54,818 nt of DNA from Verrucomicrobiota bacterium (GCA_009885995.1 VFJQ01000062.1:1-54818), one strand, 5' to 3'; positions 24,546-34,353 are shown, counted from the first letter of the stretch. Made by a program: numbers and translations. Notes: generated by a model not told the origin, from the letters alone.

Positions 24546-26897
24546 GCTTTTGTGACTCCGAAATACGCGAGCACATTCCGCACGACCGCAGCCCAGCGCT
24601 CGTCGACGTGCAGCACCCAGCCGGAGCCGATCGCGCCGGCGTTGAAAACGCGGCCGCCATCAGGGCGCTCCCAGTAGATCATCTCGCCGCCTTGCTCGGT
24701 CTTCGGCTGGATCTTGCGGAAGAAGTAATCCATCGGCGTGCCGCCCTCGGCCCACGGGAGGACGCCATTCGCGATGCGCACGATGCCGGGCAGGTCGGTC
24801 GGCATCACCGCGCCTTCGGGCGTGGGCTCTTGCTGCAAGGCGGCGAAGGTCGAGGGGCGGATGTCCATCTCGTGGCCGTTCGCCATCGGCATCGCACCTT
24901 CGGCCCAGCCAAACTTGTCGCCGTTCTTCAGCCCGCTTTTCTCGGGCGTGGTGAAAAGGAAATGGCTCGCGTCTTCCACGACGTAGGGGCCGAAGTTTTT
25001 CGGATTCGACTGGATGTTCCACCCGATGATGTCGAGGCCGATGACGCGATAGCCGGGCATCCCAGATTCGCGCTGCGAACCGCCGCGCTGGCCATCATGG
25101 CTGTGCCACGCTTCGCCGCGGCGCGTGGGCGGCATCTGGTTGCCGGGGCAATCGACCTTGCGGCACTCCATCACGGTCGCGTCGTCGTTGAAGCTCACGC
25201 GCCAGCCCATCGTGTTGCCGCTGAGCACGAGCAGGTTTCCGCCGTCGCGCAGGTAGCCCTCCACGCCGCGATACATCTCGCGCGACCAGTATTCATTGTG
25301 GCCGACGACCATGAACGTCTTGTAGCCGCGCAGCACGCTCGGGTCGCGGTGCAAGTCCACGTCACTGATCACATCGTAGTCGTAGCCCTGCGCTTCGAGC
25401 CACGTCTGCGGCCAGCGATCGGCGCGCGCGAGGTGGCTGTAGCTGGTCTGGCCGCCGTAGAGCACGTAAGGCCCGGCTGCGGGCCACGGCATGCGCAGAC
25501 CGAGTTGATACGTGCCCTGCCCCGCGGCGTGTCCGCGGTAGAGGCAGTAAGCGGGCAGGCCACGCGAATCTTTCTCGATGCCCCCGGTGCCCCATACCTG
25601 CGCGAGGCTCGGCGGTGTGATCGCAAACGGCGTCGCGCTGTAGGCGCGCCACGTGTTCGCCGCGCAGACGAAAAGGATCGGCGCCTTCTTCCGCTTCGGC
25701 GCGCGGCGCACGATGAACGTGCAGTGGTAGAGGCGCGGCTTGTCCTCGTAGGTGAACTCCATCCGCGCCACGTAGATGCCCGAGCGCGCGTCCGCAGGAA
25801 TGGGAAAGCGATGCGTCACCTTCCAACGGCAGTCATAGAGATCGTCCGACGCGAAGCGCAGCCCGTGGCCGCGCGTGGCGTCCTTCGTCGGATCGTAGTC
25901 CCCGAAGCGCGGCACGTCCGCCTCGAAGCCCGGCCCGCCGATCATCCACGTCGCGTGATTGATGATGCGCCCTTCGCGCCCGCCGACCGCATCGGCCACG
26001 CGGTCGCCGCGCTCCTCGCCCAGCGGCCAGCACGCGAGCACGTCTTTGCCTTGCGCGAGCTTGAGCCCCTTCTGCTCAAAGCGCGCGCGCTTCCACCTCG
26101 CTCAACGCGCGGTCGTAGATCGCCGGCATCGCGAGATCGCCGTCGAGGAAATGGTTCGCGAGGTTCGCCTGCGACATCGCGCCGAGACGCAGCGGATGCG
26201 GCCCCGGCAGCAGCGGCCCGGCGAAATCCCACGCGCCCACTTCCTTCGCATCCACGAACACGCGCTTCGTCTTCCCGTCCCACGTCGCGACGATGTGGTG
26301 CCACTTCTTCGTATCGACCACGCCGGGCTTCGTGCGATGCACGAGCGCTTCATCGGGCGAGACATTGTCGCCGAGATAAAAGCCGACATAGCCGTCCGCT
26401 CCGATCCCGAGTGCCAGCCCTTCCGATGAATCCTTGTCCTCCTGGCTGATGAGCCCTTGCAGCTTTGTGATGTCCCAAGGCCGCACCCAGCACTCGAGCG
26501 TGATCGCGCGCATCGTCCCGCGCAGACGCTTCTCGATGTGGACATACGAACCCGGATGAATCGGCTGCGGGTTCGCCGGCACCTCGTCGTAACGCTTCAG
26601 CACCGTATCGCCCGCCGGATCATCGACCTGCAAGCCGAGCCGGCAGATCGAAAGCCGATACGGCACGCTCGCGCTCACGCACAGCTCCAGCGTCTCCCCC
26701 GCCGCGACTGAGTGTTGCATCGAGTAAGCGTGGGCGCCCGGCACATCGAGCGCGGTGTGCGGCGGGATTTGCGGCGCAGCGTCCGCCTTCGCCTGAGCGC
26801 GGAGCCGCAGCGCGGTGGCAGCAGCCACACCGCCGCCCGCGCGCTTGAGGAAGTCGCGCCGCGAGAGTGGCCCGGTGTTCTTGAATCGACGCTTCAT
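24542..26897 (-). CDS. Tat-exported LamG plus dimethylformamidase-like protein, frameshifted
   Basis: About 785 residues if one frameshift is repaired. The N-terminus from ATG 26897 has a twin-arginine signal (SRRDFLKRAGGGVAAATAL). A LamG-like concanavalin fold follows (about 115-270: ITLECWVRPWDITKLQGLIS, KKWHHIVATWDGKTKRVFV, AIYDRALSEVEA). The dimethylformamidase-like part has the same landmarks as its paralogues: ANTWRAYSATPF, VVGHNEYWSREMYRG, LLVLSGNTMGW. The frame breaks inside GCGCGCGCGC (26081-26090). One more GC unit would read ARARFEQKGLKLAQGKDVLA and join both parts; as written, the first frame stops at 26076. It could be a real mutation, an assembly error or a switch. Confidence 0.78.
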
Positions 26898-26987
26898 GGG
26901 GTTCACTGCTCCTACCGACCCCACAGGCCGCGTGGCAATAGCGCGAATCTGCGGATGCGCCGCACCGTCGCTGCCTTCGGCGAATCG

Positions 26988-28190
26988 CTACGGCAACAGC
27001 GCACGCCAACTCGACCGGGCCAGGGCGTCGCGCAGCAAGCGGCGTTGCGCGGCGGGCAAGGCGGGCGCTTTCCCCACGCCGAGGAAGTGCCCCAGCGCGG
27101 CGAGGAACACCTCGGGCTGCTCCTCGATGTCGATGTCCACATCCGCCGGGAACTCCGCGTCCAGCAGCCACGCGCCCTCCTCGGAAATCTCCACCAACTC
27201 GGTGGCCCAACGCAGGATCGTCTCGCACGGTTCGCCAGGGAAACGGCGCGCGACCATGCCGAGGATGTCGTCGCGACCCGGCACGTTCAGCAGCAGCGCG
27301 AGGAAGAAGCGGTGCTCCACTTCCGTGATCGCGCCGCGCATGGCCGTGATGCCGTCGCGCCGCACGATCTCATCGAGCGTCACCGCCACGCCATCGGCGA
27401 GCGGGCCGTGTTTTTTGCGGAAGACCCGCCACGCCTCATCCCACGCGCCGAGGTTGCGAAGGGCGCTCATCGTGTTTTGCAGGATGAAAAAGCCGCGCTC
27501 GAAATCCAGTTCCGCTAGCATCTCCATCACCAGCCGCGCGTAGGCGGGGTCGTCCGTCTTCTCCATCACGTCGAGGAGCTGCTTGCGCCGCATCGTGAGC
27601 GCGTCGTCGTGGATCGGGTCCACCGCGATGTGCGGCGGGAGGTAGGTGAATTGCGGCCCGGTGCCCGGGTCCGTCTGCGTGCGCACCACGACCGTGGCCG
27701 AGGGCATATCGAGGTGGAAGAGCGAGTGGATGTAGTCGCGCCCCGAGACGATCGGCACGGTGCGGCCGGTCTCCAGCAGCTCCGTCGTCTTCATCCGCAG
27801 CCGGCCCATGCGCAGGTGCGGCGTGATGCTCTGCGCGTCGTCGAAGGCAAACATCGAGTGGATGCTCGAGCCCGCGAGCACATGGAAGGCGCCGGAGAAT
27901 TCGTGCTGGTGGATGTCCGTCGTCCCATCAAGCCAGAAGAGCACCTGGATGTAGAAGCGCGGGTCGTTATACACGACGAGTTCCGGCTGACCGAAACCCG
28001 AGTGCGTCTGGAAGGGCTGCTCGTCTTCGAGCAGGAACCCGCGGATCAGATCGGCGAGTTCCACGTGCTTCGCCGGAGGCCGCTCCTCCAATGCGCTGCG
28101 GGCGATCTCGGGGAAGCATTCCAGCGAAAAGTTTCGCGCTTTCCACCGGCCTAAAACCGTCCGCCCGAGCTCAGTGAAGAATTGATCCAT
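26988..28190 (-). CDS. Hypothetical protein with a cupin-like segment
   Basis: 400 residues, no signal peptide and no membrane segment. Residues about 70-185 contain YIQVLFWLDGTTDIHQHEFS and GAFHVLAGSSIHSMFAFD, a His-rich beta pattern like the metal-binding part of cupins, ending with YIHSLFHLDMPSATVVVRT. The rest (about 200-400) is helical, with no motif I recognise. It starts 12 bases after the pseudokinase/FGE-like gene stop, so they are likely co-expressed. No function can be assigned; a metal-dependent dioxygenase-like fold is a guess. Confidence 0.75.
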   Translation of the reverse strand: MDQFFTELGRTVLGRWKARNFSLECFPEIARSALEERPPAKHVELADLIRGFLLEDEQPFQTHSGFGQPELVVYNDPRFYIQVLFWLDGTTDIHQHEFSGAFHVLAGSSIHSMFAFDDAQSITPHLRMGRLRMKTTELLETGRTVPIVSGRDYIHSLFHLDMPSATVVVRTQTDPGTGPQFTYLPPHIAVDPIHDDALTMRRKQLLDVMEKTDDPAYARLVMEMLAELDFERGFFILQNTMSALRNLGAWDEAWRVFRKKHGPLADGVAVTLDEIVRRDGITAMRGAITEVEHRFFLALLLNVPGRDDILGMVARRFPGEPCETILRWATELVEISEEGAWLLDAEFPADVDIDIEEQPEVFLAALGHFLGVGKAPALPAAQRRLLRDALARSSWRALLP

Positions 28191-28202
28191 CTGCGCGTGC
28201 GT

Positions 28203-30932
28203 TTACTTCCCGCGCTTTCCGTCGTGCGTGGAAAGCGCGACGCGGAAGCCGTAGTTGTCCGTGCTGCTATCCGGCGACGCATGCACGCGGCACGACGAGA
28301 GCAGGCTCAGCTTGAGCGCGCCGTTATACCACGAGGCGCCGCGCAGCACTTTGGCTTTCGACCCCGCATTCCACGAGTCCATGCACCACTGCCAGACGTT
28401 GCCGCCCATGTCGTAGAGGCCGTGCTTATTCGCGGGGAAACTGCCGACCGGCGACGTCCACGCGAAGCCGTCGTCGTAACCCTTGATCGCCACCTCCGAG
28501 TTCGTTTCCTCGCCCGTGTAGTTGCCCGCGCCCGTCGGCGGCGGCCAAGCATTGCCCCACGGATACACGTCCTGCACGCCCATGTCGCGCGCCTCGGGCG
28601 TGGAGCCGCTCTCGGCTCCGAGCCCAGCGGCGCGGCTCCACTCGAGGTCAGTCAGCAGGCGGTAGGATTGCTTCTCCGAGATCACTCCCTCCTTCTGCTC
28701 CTTGGTCGTCAGCCATTTGCAGAAAGCGATCGCGTCCTGCCAGCTCACGTTCACCACGGGATGATCCGGCGTCTGCTTGAAGCCAGGATCTTTCCACAGG
28801 TTCGATTTCAAGCCGGTCGCCTTCGCGAACGTCTCGAAATCCCGCACCCGCGCCGGCCAGATGCACACGAGCACGTCGGCGCCCTCCAGCGGCACGAGCC
28901 TCATACCCAGGCTGTTCATCAGGCCATCCACATCGGCCTTCGCTGCCTTCTCGGGAGCGGGCGTCGTCTGCTTCGCGAGTTCTACGGCAGACTTCGTATC
29001 CGGCGCCCCGTCGATCGCCTTGCTTAGCTCTTTCATCTTCTGATCGAGGCCCGCGAACGGATCCTCCAATGTCGGGTCAGCCAAAGGCTTCCCGGTCTGC
29101 GGGGAACGCGCCGCGCTCGAAGCCTCGGGTGCGCCCGGCTCTCCTCGCAGCACACGCTCCTTGTCTTTCAAAGCCAACTCGAGTCGCACGAGTTGCTCCT
29201 CCGCATTGGCGATCGCGGACTTCTTCGCCACAAGCAGTTCCGCCGCAGCCATGGCCGCCTTGCGCGCGTCCGCGGCGAGTTTCCTCCGGTCGGTCGCGGC
29301 CGTCTCCGCTTCCTGCGCGGCTGCCTCGGCATTCTTCAAATCGTCGGCAAGCTTCTTGTGCTGCGCGTCGAGTTCCTCCACCGACTTCTTCACCGCAGGC
29401 AAATCCTTGCTCACCTTCTCGCGTGCCAGCTTCAGCTCGGAGATCGCCGCCTCGAGTTGCTTCGGCGCAACAGCGTCGCGCTCATCCGGCTGCGCCATCG
29501 GCTTCGGGCTCGCCATCACCGCGACCGCCGGCGTGGCCGGCACGGGGACTGGCGTCGCAGCTTCCTGCATCACCACCGGCACCGGAGCCGGCGTGGATGG
29601 AATCGCAGTGGGCGCCGGAGCCGGCGTCGCCATGCCCACGCCCACGACACCGCGCGGCCGGGGTGCCGAAGACGTGGTAAAGAAGACGCGGTAGCAGATG
29701 AAGATCACGATCGAGGCAAACGCGACCACGATCACCAGCGTCAGCATCGATGGACCGCGCCCGCGCGACTGCTCGTAGATCCCATCATCTTCATCCACAG
29801 TCCTGCGCTCGCGGGCCTCCTCCTCCGCCTCCTCTCGTCGCACCTTGGCAGCGAGCGCATCTTGATCCACGGGTGCCACGGGCAGCGGCTGCGGCGCTGG
29901 CTTCTCTGCGATGGGCCGCTCCACTTTCGGCTCAGGAACGACCGGCTCAGGAACGACCGGCTCGGGAATCACCGACTCGGGAACCACCGGCGCTTGATCG
30001 ACCTCCTTCTCCGGCGCGACAGGCGCGGGCGCCGGCGCCTCCGCGACCACCTCCGCCTCGACGATAACCGGCGCGACCGCCACCGCAGCCGGCGCTTGAG
30101 CCGATTGATCCGGGTCGAGCATCCGCGCAATCTCAGCGCACGACACAGGCCGCGCCGCCGGATCCTCCGCGAGGCAACTCGCGATCACGCACTCCCAATT
30201 CTCCGCCACATCACCGCCGCGGTGCTTGAGTTGCTGCCGGTGCTCCGAGATCGATGGCGCCCCCTTTCGCTCCGCACCCTCGAACGGCGGCGCCCCGGCC
30301 AGCAGCGTGTGCAACAGCGCGCCGAGCGCAAACACGTCATCTGCGACCGTCGGCATCGCGCCGGAGAGTAGCTGCGCACTTGCAAAAGCCTGCGCCGATC
30401 CCTCTTCCCGCAACGCCGCGCTGATTCCGAAATTCATCACCTTCGCCTGCCCGTTGCCGACCAGCACGTCCCCCAGCGACAGACCTCCATGCACCATGCT
30501 GACTTGATGAGCCGCCTCGAGCGTCTCGCACAGCTCGCGCGCCAGCGGCCACACATCCGTCACTTCGAAAAAGCCGTGCGGATTCCCTGCCGCCACGACC
30601 GCCAGCGGCTGGCCGGAAAACGAATCCATCGCGACCGCCGCCCATTCCTCTTCCTCGATCAAATCATGCACACGCAACACGCGCGGATGCACAAGCTGCC
30701 GCGCCCGCTTCACCTCCTGCCGCAGCCGCTCCGCCACGCCGCCGCGCGTCAGGATCCCCGGCGGGAGAAAGTAGAGCGCGATGCTCTTGTCGAGCACCTC
30801 GTCGCGCGCCAGCCACAGCGGCTGCGAGCTGCCTTCGACCCGCTTTTCGAGCAGGTAGCACCCCGCCAGCTTCGAGCCCGGCTGGAGCTTGGCGAAGAAT
30901 TCGGACGACTGGGCGTGAGCATCGGCTGGCAT
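28203..30932 (-). CDS. Membrane-spanning pseudokinase fused to an FGE/sulfatase-modifying-factor domain
   Basis: 909 residues from ATG 30932. Residues 1-290 follow a Ser/Thr kinase layout (HPRVLRVHDLIEEEEWAAVA, ADDVFALGALLHTLLAGAPP), but the catalytic loop is HGGLSLGDVLV instead of HRDxKxxN, the DFG is NFG and no VAIK lysine is evident. A Pro/Ala/Val/Glu-rich linker, a membrane helix (LTLVIVVAFASIVIFICYRV) and a coiled coil rich in Ala/Glu/Lys follow. The C-terminal 220 residues are an FGE-type domain (VNVSWQDAIAFCKWL, YPWGNAWPP, YDMGGNVWQWCMDSW, RGASW, NYGFRVAL). Only one Cys remains at the active-site position (LLSSCRVHA), so it is probably non-catalytic. Likely a sensor or scaffold. Confidence 0.85.
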   Translation of the reverse strand: MPADAHAQSSEFFAKLQPGSKLAGCYLLEKRVEGSSQPLWLARDEVLDKSIALYFLPPGILTRGGVAERLRQEVKRARQLVHPRVLRVHDLIEEEEWAAVAMDSFSGQPLAVVAAGNPHGFFEVTDVWPLARELCETLEAAHQVSMVHGGLSLGDVLVGNGQAKVMNFGISAALREEGSAQAFASAQLLSGAMPTVADDVFALGALLHTLLAGAPPFEGAERKGAPSISEHRQQLKHRGGDVAENWECVIASCLAEDPAARPVSCAEIARMLDPDQSAQAPAAVAVAPVIVEAEVVAEAPAPAPVAPEKEVDQAPVVPESVIPEPVVPEPVVPEPKVERPIAEKPAPQPLPVAPVDQDALAAKVRREEAEEEARERRTVDEDDGIYEQSRGRGPSMLTLVIVVAFASIVIFICYRVFFTTSSAPRPRGVVGVGMATPAPAPTAIPSTPAPVPVVMQEAATPVPVPATPAVAVMASPKPMAQPDERDAVAPKQLEAAISELKLAREKVSKDLPAVKKSVEELDAQHKKLADDLKNAEAAAQEAETAATDRRKLAADARKAAMAAAELLVAKKSAIANAEEQLVRLELALKDKERVLRGEPGAPEASSAARSPQTGKPLADPTLEDPFAGLDQKMKELSKAIDGAPDTKSAVELAKQTTPAPEKAAKADVDGLMNSLGMRLVPLEGADVLVCIWPARVRDFETFAKATGLKSNLWKDPGFKQTPDHPVVNVSWQDAIAFCKWLTTKEQKEGVISEKQSYRLLTDLEWSRAAGLGAESGSTPEARDMGVQDVYPWGNAWPPPTGAGNYTGEETNSEVAIKGYDDGFAWTSPVGSFPANKHGLYDMGGNVWQWCMDSWNAGSKAKVLRGASWYNGALKLSLLSSCRVHASPDSSTDNYGFRVALSTHDGKRGK

Positions 30933-31019
30933 GTTGAAAACGTTTTGAAACCCGCCTTCTGCCCATCGACGAGATTCAGAGGCAGAAATCCGACGCGGAC
31001 CGCGGGTGAAAGTCACTTA

Positions 31020-31046
31020 TCGACTGGACCCTCAGACGCCAGTCGA
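31020..31046. repeat. Hairpin between the bat operon and the pseudokinase gene
   Basis: TCGACTGG (31020-31027) and CCAGTCGA (31039-31046) form a perfect 8-bp stem with an 11-base loop, 25 bases after the last bat-operon gene. There is no T run on the minus strand, so termination is only possible. The rest of the 138-base gap has AAAACGTTTT just before the pseudokinase ATG and nothing else I can name. Confidence 0.4.
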
Positions 31047-31070
31047 AAATCGGAAGTGCGCGCTTCCCAC

Positions 31071-31865
31071 CTACCGGCCCGGCGCAAGAAACGCGGCCTG
31101 CTGCAGCTCCATCCACACCTTCCCCACCATCACCTCGGTCTCGATCTTGAGCAGCAGTCGATCCGCATCGTCCGAGAGCCATCCCGCCCCGCTCTTGAAC
31201 TTCTTGTGCGACTCGATTTCGAGCTCCTTCGTGATCCGCTTGAGGCGCAGCGCCAGCTTGATCGCCGGCCACTCCTTGCCGGCCACGGTGATCTTCTCCC
31301 GCCCGACCACCTCGATCTCCGCGAGGTAAGCCTCGGAACTCGGATACACCACCAGCCGCACCACATCGCCCTGCCGCAGGCGCTGGCTGCGGATGAAAAG
31401 CAGCGCGCTGTGCAGATCGTGCGCGGGCGCAAACTTGAACCGCTTCGTCTTCCCCGAATCCTTGTCCTTCGGCTCGCGCACGCGCGTCCGCGATACGCCC
31501 TCCGGGCCGAAGCTCACCGTCGTCGTCCGCTTCTCATCCGAATACTGCTCGGTCTGCACCAGACGCACCGGCAGCAGCGTCGCCGCGCGCGCATTCGAGA
31601 GCGCCTCCGCATCGAGCCGCCACAGCACGCGCGCCGCGCCGCTCGATGCGCCCGTCGCCTTGAGCTGGCACACCGCGCCCTTCCGCGTGAACTCCACCTC
31701 CACGTGCCCCGCCGTGAGCGCGGTCCAGCCGAATGAATAGTTCGCCTTGAGCGCGCGCAGCGGCGCGAAATCGCCCGCTGTCTTGGGCTTCAGCGTCGTC
31801 CGCCAATCCGCGCCGCTCGCGCTCGCGGTGAAGGCCACGCATAGCAGCAGCGCGGCACGGCTCAC
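31071..31865 (-). CDS. DUF3108-domain protein
   Basis: 264 residues from GTG 31865, giving a signal peptide VSRAALLLCVAFTASASG. The mature part matches the DUF3108 pattern: YSFGWTALTAGHVEVEF near the start, then DLHSALLFIRSQRLRQGD and VYPSSEAYLAEIEVVGREKI, and WLSDDADRLLLKIETEVMVG near the end. These are periplasmic lipocalin-like proteins of unknown role, common in Bacteroidota and Verrucomicrobiota. The GTG overlaps the preceding stop as GTGA, making it the last gene of the eight-gene bat operon. Confidence 0.82.
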   Translation of the reverse strand: MSRAALLLCVAFTASASGADWRTTLKPKTAGDFAPLRALKANYSFGWTALTAGHVEVEFTRKGAVCQLKATGASSGAARVLWRLDAEALSNARAATLLPVRLVQTEQYSDEKRTTTVSFGPEGVSRTRVREPKDKDSGKTKRFKFAPAHDLHSALLFIRSQRLRQGDVVRLVVYPSSEAYLAEIEVVGREKITVAGKEWPAIKLALRLKRITKELEIESHKKFKSGAGWLSDDADRLLLKIETEVMVGKVWMELQQAAFLAPGR

Positions 31866-32581
31866 GACAGTCGCACCCGCTCGACCGACGACGACGGCAC
31901 CCACGCCCGCGCTCCCCCCGGCAATTCGCAATACGTCCACTCGCCGCGCACGCTGATCACCCGCACCCGGCTCCCCGCCGGCAGCACATCCGCCAGCGCC
32001 GCACGATCCGCCGGTCCCTGCCTCGCCTCGGCCTGCTTTACCACGATCACCCCCGCACCAAGTTCACCCGCACTCTGCCACGCCGCGCACGCCGCACCAC
32101 TCGCCACGCTCAGCGCCAGCACGAGCCAAAACACCCCTCCCGCGCCGAGCGTCCGCCGCCGCGCGAAAGGCACCGTGACGATGAAAACCGCGAGCCAGCC
32201 CGCGACCGACGCCGCCGCGAGCCAGCCGCCGAAAGTCAGCACGCCAAACGCATGATCGCGCCACGAACGCGCGGGGACTTTCGCCAGCGTCTGCTCGCGC
32301 AGGAACGTCAGGTTCGCGCGCGCCTCGTGGTGCCCCGGTTGCAACGCGAGCGCCCGCTCGTAATTCAACATCGCAAGCCCCGGCGCCCCGATGCGCTCGT
32401 CCGCGTTGCCGAGGTTGTAGAAAAGGTTCGCCGTCCACTCACCGCGCGTGACCTGCGACTCGTAGCGCTGCCGTGCCTCGATGAATTTTCCCTCGTCATA
32501 CGCGCGATTCCCCGCCTCGAAATCGCCACCCGCCCGCGCCACCGCACCCGCCAGCATGAGGAGCAGCAAGACCCGCTTCAT
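31862..32581 (-). CDS. batE: BatE-like TPR/SH3 membrane protein
   Basis: 239 residues. A signal peptide (MKRVLLLLMLAGAVARA) is followed by two TPR repeats (about 20-95: AYDEGKFIEARQRYE, NLFYNLGNADERIGAPGLAM). Two membrane helices come next (about 110-165). A C-terminal bacterial SH3 domain follows (about 180-239: GPADRAALADVLPAGSRVRV, WTYCELPGGARAWVPSSSVE). This is the BatE layout. Overlaps with batD upstream and the DUF3108 gene downstream are 4 bp each. It is thought to work in the periplasm with BatA-D; the role in bacteria is not settled. Confidence 0.85.
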   Translation of the reverse strand: MKRVLLLLMLAGAVARAGGDFEAGNRAYDEGKFIEARQRYESQVTRGEWTANLFYNLGNADERIGAPGLAMLNYERALALQPGHHEARANLTFLREQTLAKVPARSWRDHAFGVLTFGGWLAAASVAGWLAVFIVTVPFARRRTLGAGGVFWLVLALSVASGAACAAWQSAGELGAGVIVVKQAEARQGPADRAALADVLPAGSRVRVISVRGEWTYCELPGGARAWVPSSSVERVRLS

Positions 32582-34353
32582 CGCCGCCGTATCCCTTCCA
32601 GCGCCCGCAACACGCGCTCCCGCTCCGCACTCGGAACCGCCGCCGCCACCGCCCCACCGGCGTAAAGCCGCTCCGCCCGCGCATCGAAAATCGCGTCGAT
32701 CTCCGCAGCCGCACCATCGCCCGCCTGCAAGAATCGCTTCGCCACCGCCGCGTCCACGCTGCCCGGCTCGACCCCGCCCACCAGCGCCGTCTCGACCTGC
32801 ACGACCTTCGCGGCGAGTTCATAAAACTCCCCCTCTTCGCCGCGCAACCGGCTCCACAATTCATCCCGCTCCCGCCGCAGTGCCGCACCACGTGCCTTCG
32901 CCGGATCAGGCCGCAGCCAGCGGCTCGACACCAACCCGAGTGCCACGAGCGCCGCAAGCCCCTGCGCCACCCAAAACCCACGCTGCGTGTGAATCGGCGC
33001 AAACGTCCGCCGCCGGCCCTCCTCGTATCGGATGCCCGCGATGTCGTTGCGCGGAATCGGCGTGGCGTCCGGAGCCGGCGTCGCGGGCGCGGGCTGCGCG
33101 GGTGCGACCAGCGGCTCGCCCTGCACCACGAGCGGCGCGGGCGTGCTCCGGAGCGTCACATATTTCTCCGTCTGCGGATCGAAGAACGAGAACTGGAACT
33201 GCGGCATCTCCCGGTGCTTCGCCTCCGGCACCACCGGCATCTCGAACGTCTTCGTGCCGCTCGTCCTCATCTCATTGCTCGGCTCGAACTTCTCCGCCGC
33301 ATCGTAGGTCTTCCACCCGTCCGCGCTCACTAGCGCCGGCGCCTGCACGCGGTCGAAATTCCCGTCGCCCGACACCACGAGCCGCATCGTCACCGGCTCC
33401 CCGAGCTTCACCGTCGAAGGCGAGCCCGCCGCATCGAACGCAAACTGCCCGACCGCACCTGTGAAATCCTTCGGACGCCCCTCGACCGGGAACGGCTTCA
33501 CATCGAGCTCCACCGCCTCCGCCTTCGCCACGAATCGGCGCCGCTCGCTGTTGAGCGGATTGAAAAAATCGTCGTCGAAAAACTGATCGAAGAGCGACCG
33601 CCGCACATTGCGTTTCGCCCGCGCCACCTGACCGATGTAGGGAATCTCGCACGGCCCGATCGTCAGCTTCCCGGCCTTCGTCGGCGTCATCGCGCTGCGG
33701 AAGCTCACCACGGCCACTTCATGCCCGTCGCGCACATCGCGACTCTCCGTGAAGCGCGGGAACTTCTGCACCGTAAAACCATCGCCGTTCAGCTCCGGCG
33801 CATTCTCCAATTGCGCGCGCATCCGCACATCCACCACCAGCCGCACCTCCACCGGGATGACCTCGCCGAGATACACCTTGTTCCGCTTCACCTCGATCTC
33901 CGCCACCGCACTCGGTGGCGCGTCGCCGCCCGCCGCCGCGCCCGGTTTCTGCACCTTCAGCGCGACCGGCTCCGTCTTATAAATCCTGCCGTTCACTGCC
34001 ACCTGCAGCGCTGGAATCGTGAAGTCGCCCTCGCGCTTCGGCATGACTTCATACACGAGCGTCGTGCTGCGCTCGTTGGTGATCTGCCCGTTGACGATCT
34101 GCACGCGATGCGACGACGACGGAAACGCGAACTTCACGTCCAGCCCGTCTACCTGCACATCAGGCGGATTCACGTCGCCGCTCGCGCCGCTGATCTCGAC
34201 CTGCAACTGCACCGCCACACCCGACTCCGCCACGCGATGCGAAAGCTTCGCTCCCACCGAAACCTCAGCCGCCCGCCCGAACGCGCCGAGCGCGAGCCAA
34301 GCGACGCCGCACAGGATGAGGATCGGAAATCGCGAGCGCATAAGCCGGGTCAC
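32578..34353 (-). CDS. batD: BatD (oxygen-tolerance protein family)
   Basis: 591 residues. A signal peptide (MRSRFPILILCGVAWLALGA, after a few residues) precedes tandem Ig-like beta domains. The typical BatD phrases are visible: VSVGAKLSHRVAESGVAVQL, YEVMPKREGDFTIPALQVAV, RNKVYLGEVIPVEVRLVVD, GKLTIGPCEIPYIGQV. A membrane helix lies near residue 465 (FWVAQGLAALVALGLVSSRW), followed by a cytoplasmic tail. The start may be GTG 34353, which gives the GTGA overlap with the preceding stop, or ATG 34341. BatD is a periplasm-facing partner of the BatA/BatB von Willebrand A proteins. Confidence 0.88.
   Translation of the reverse strand: MTRLMRSRFPILILCGVAWLALGAFGRAAEVSVGAKLSHRVAESGVAVQLQVEISGASGDVNPPDVQVDGLDVKFAFPSSSHRVQIVNGQITNERSTTLVYEVMPKREGDFTIPALQVAVNGRIYKTEPVALKVQKPGAAAGGDAPPSAVAEIEVKRNKVYLGEVIPVEVRLVVDVRMRAQLENAPELNGDGFTVQKFPRFTESRDVRDGHEVAVVSFRSAMTPTKAGKLTIGPCEIPYIGQVARAKRNVRRSLFDQFFDDDFFNPLNSERRRFVAKAEAVELDVKPFPVEGRPKDFTGAVGQFAFDAAGSPSTVKLGEPVTMRLVVSGDGNFDRVQAPALVSADGWKTYDAAEKFEPSNEMRTSGTKTFEMPVVPEAKHREMPQFQFSFFDPQTEKYVTLRSTPAPLVVQGEPLVAPAQPAPATPAPDATPIPRNDIAGIRYEEGRRRTFAPIHTQRGFWVAQGLAALVALGLVSSRWLRPDPAKARGAALRRERDELWSRLRGEEGEFYELAAKVVQVETALVGGVEPGSVDAAVAKRFLQAGDGAAAEIDAIFDARAERLYAGGAVAAAVPSAERERVLRALEGIRRR

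Noticed and set aside
30935..30950. LacI-type operator at AAAACGTTTT before the pseudokinase gene
   Set aside because: Only the central 10 bases are symmetric and no regulator gene is nearby.
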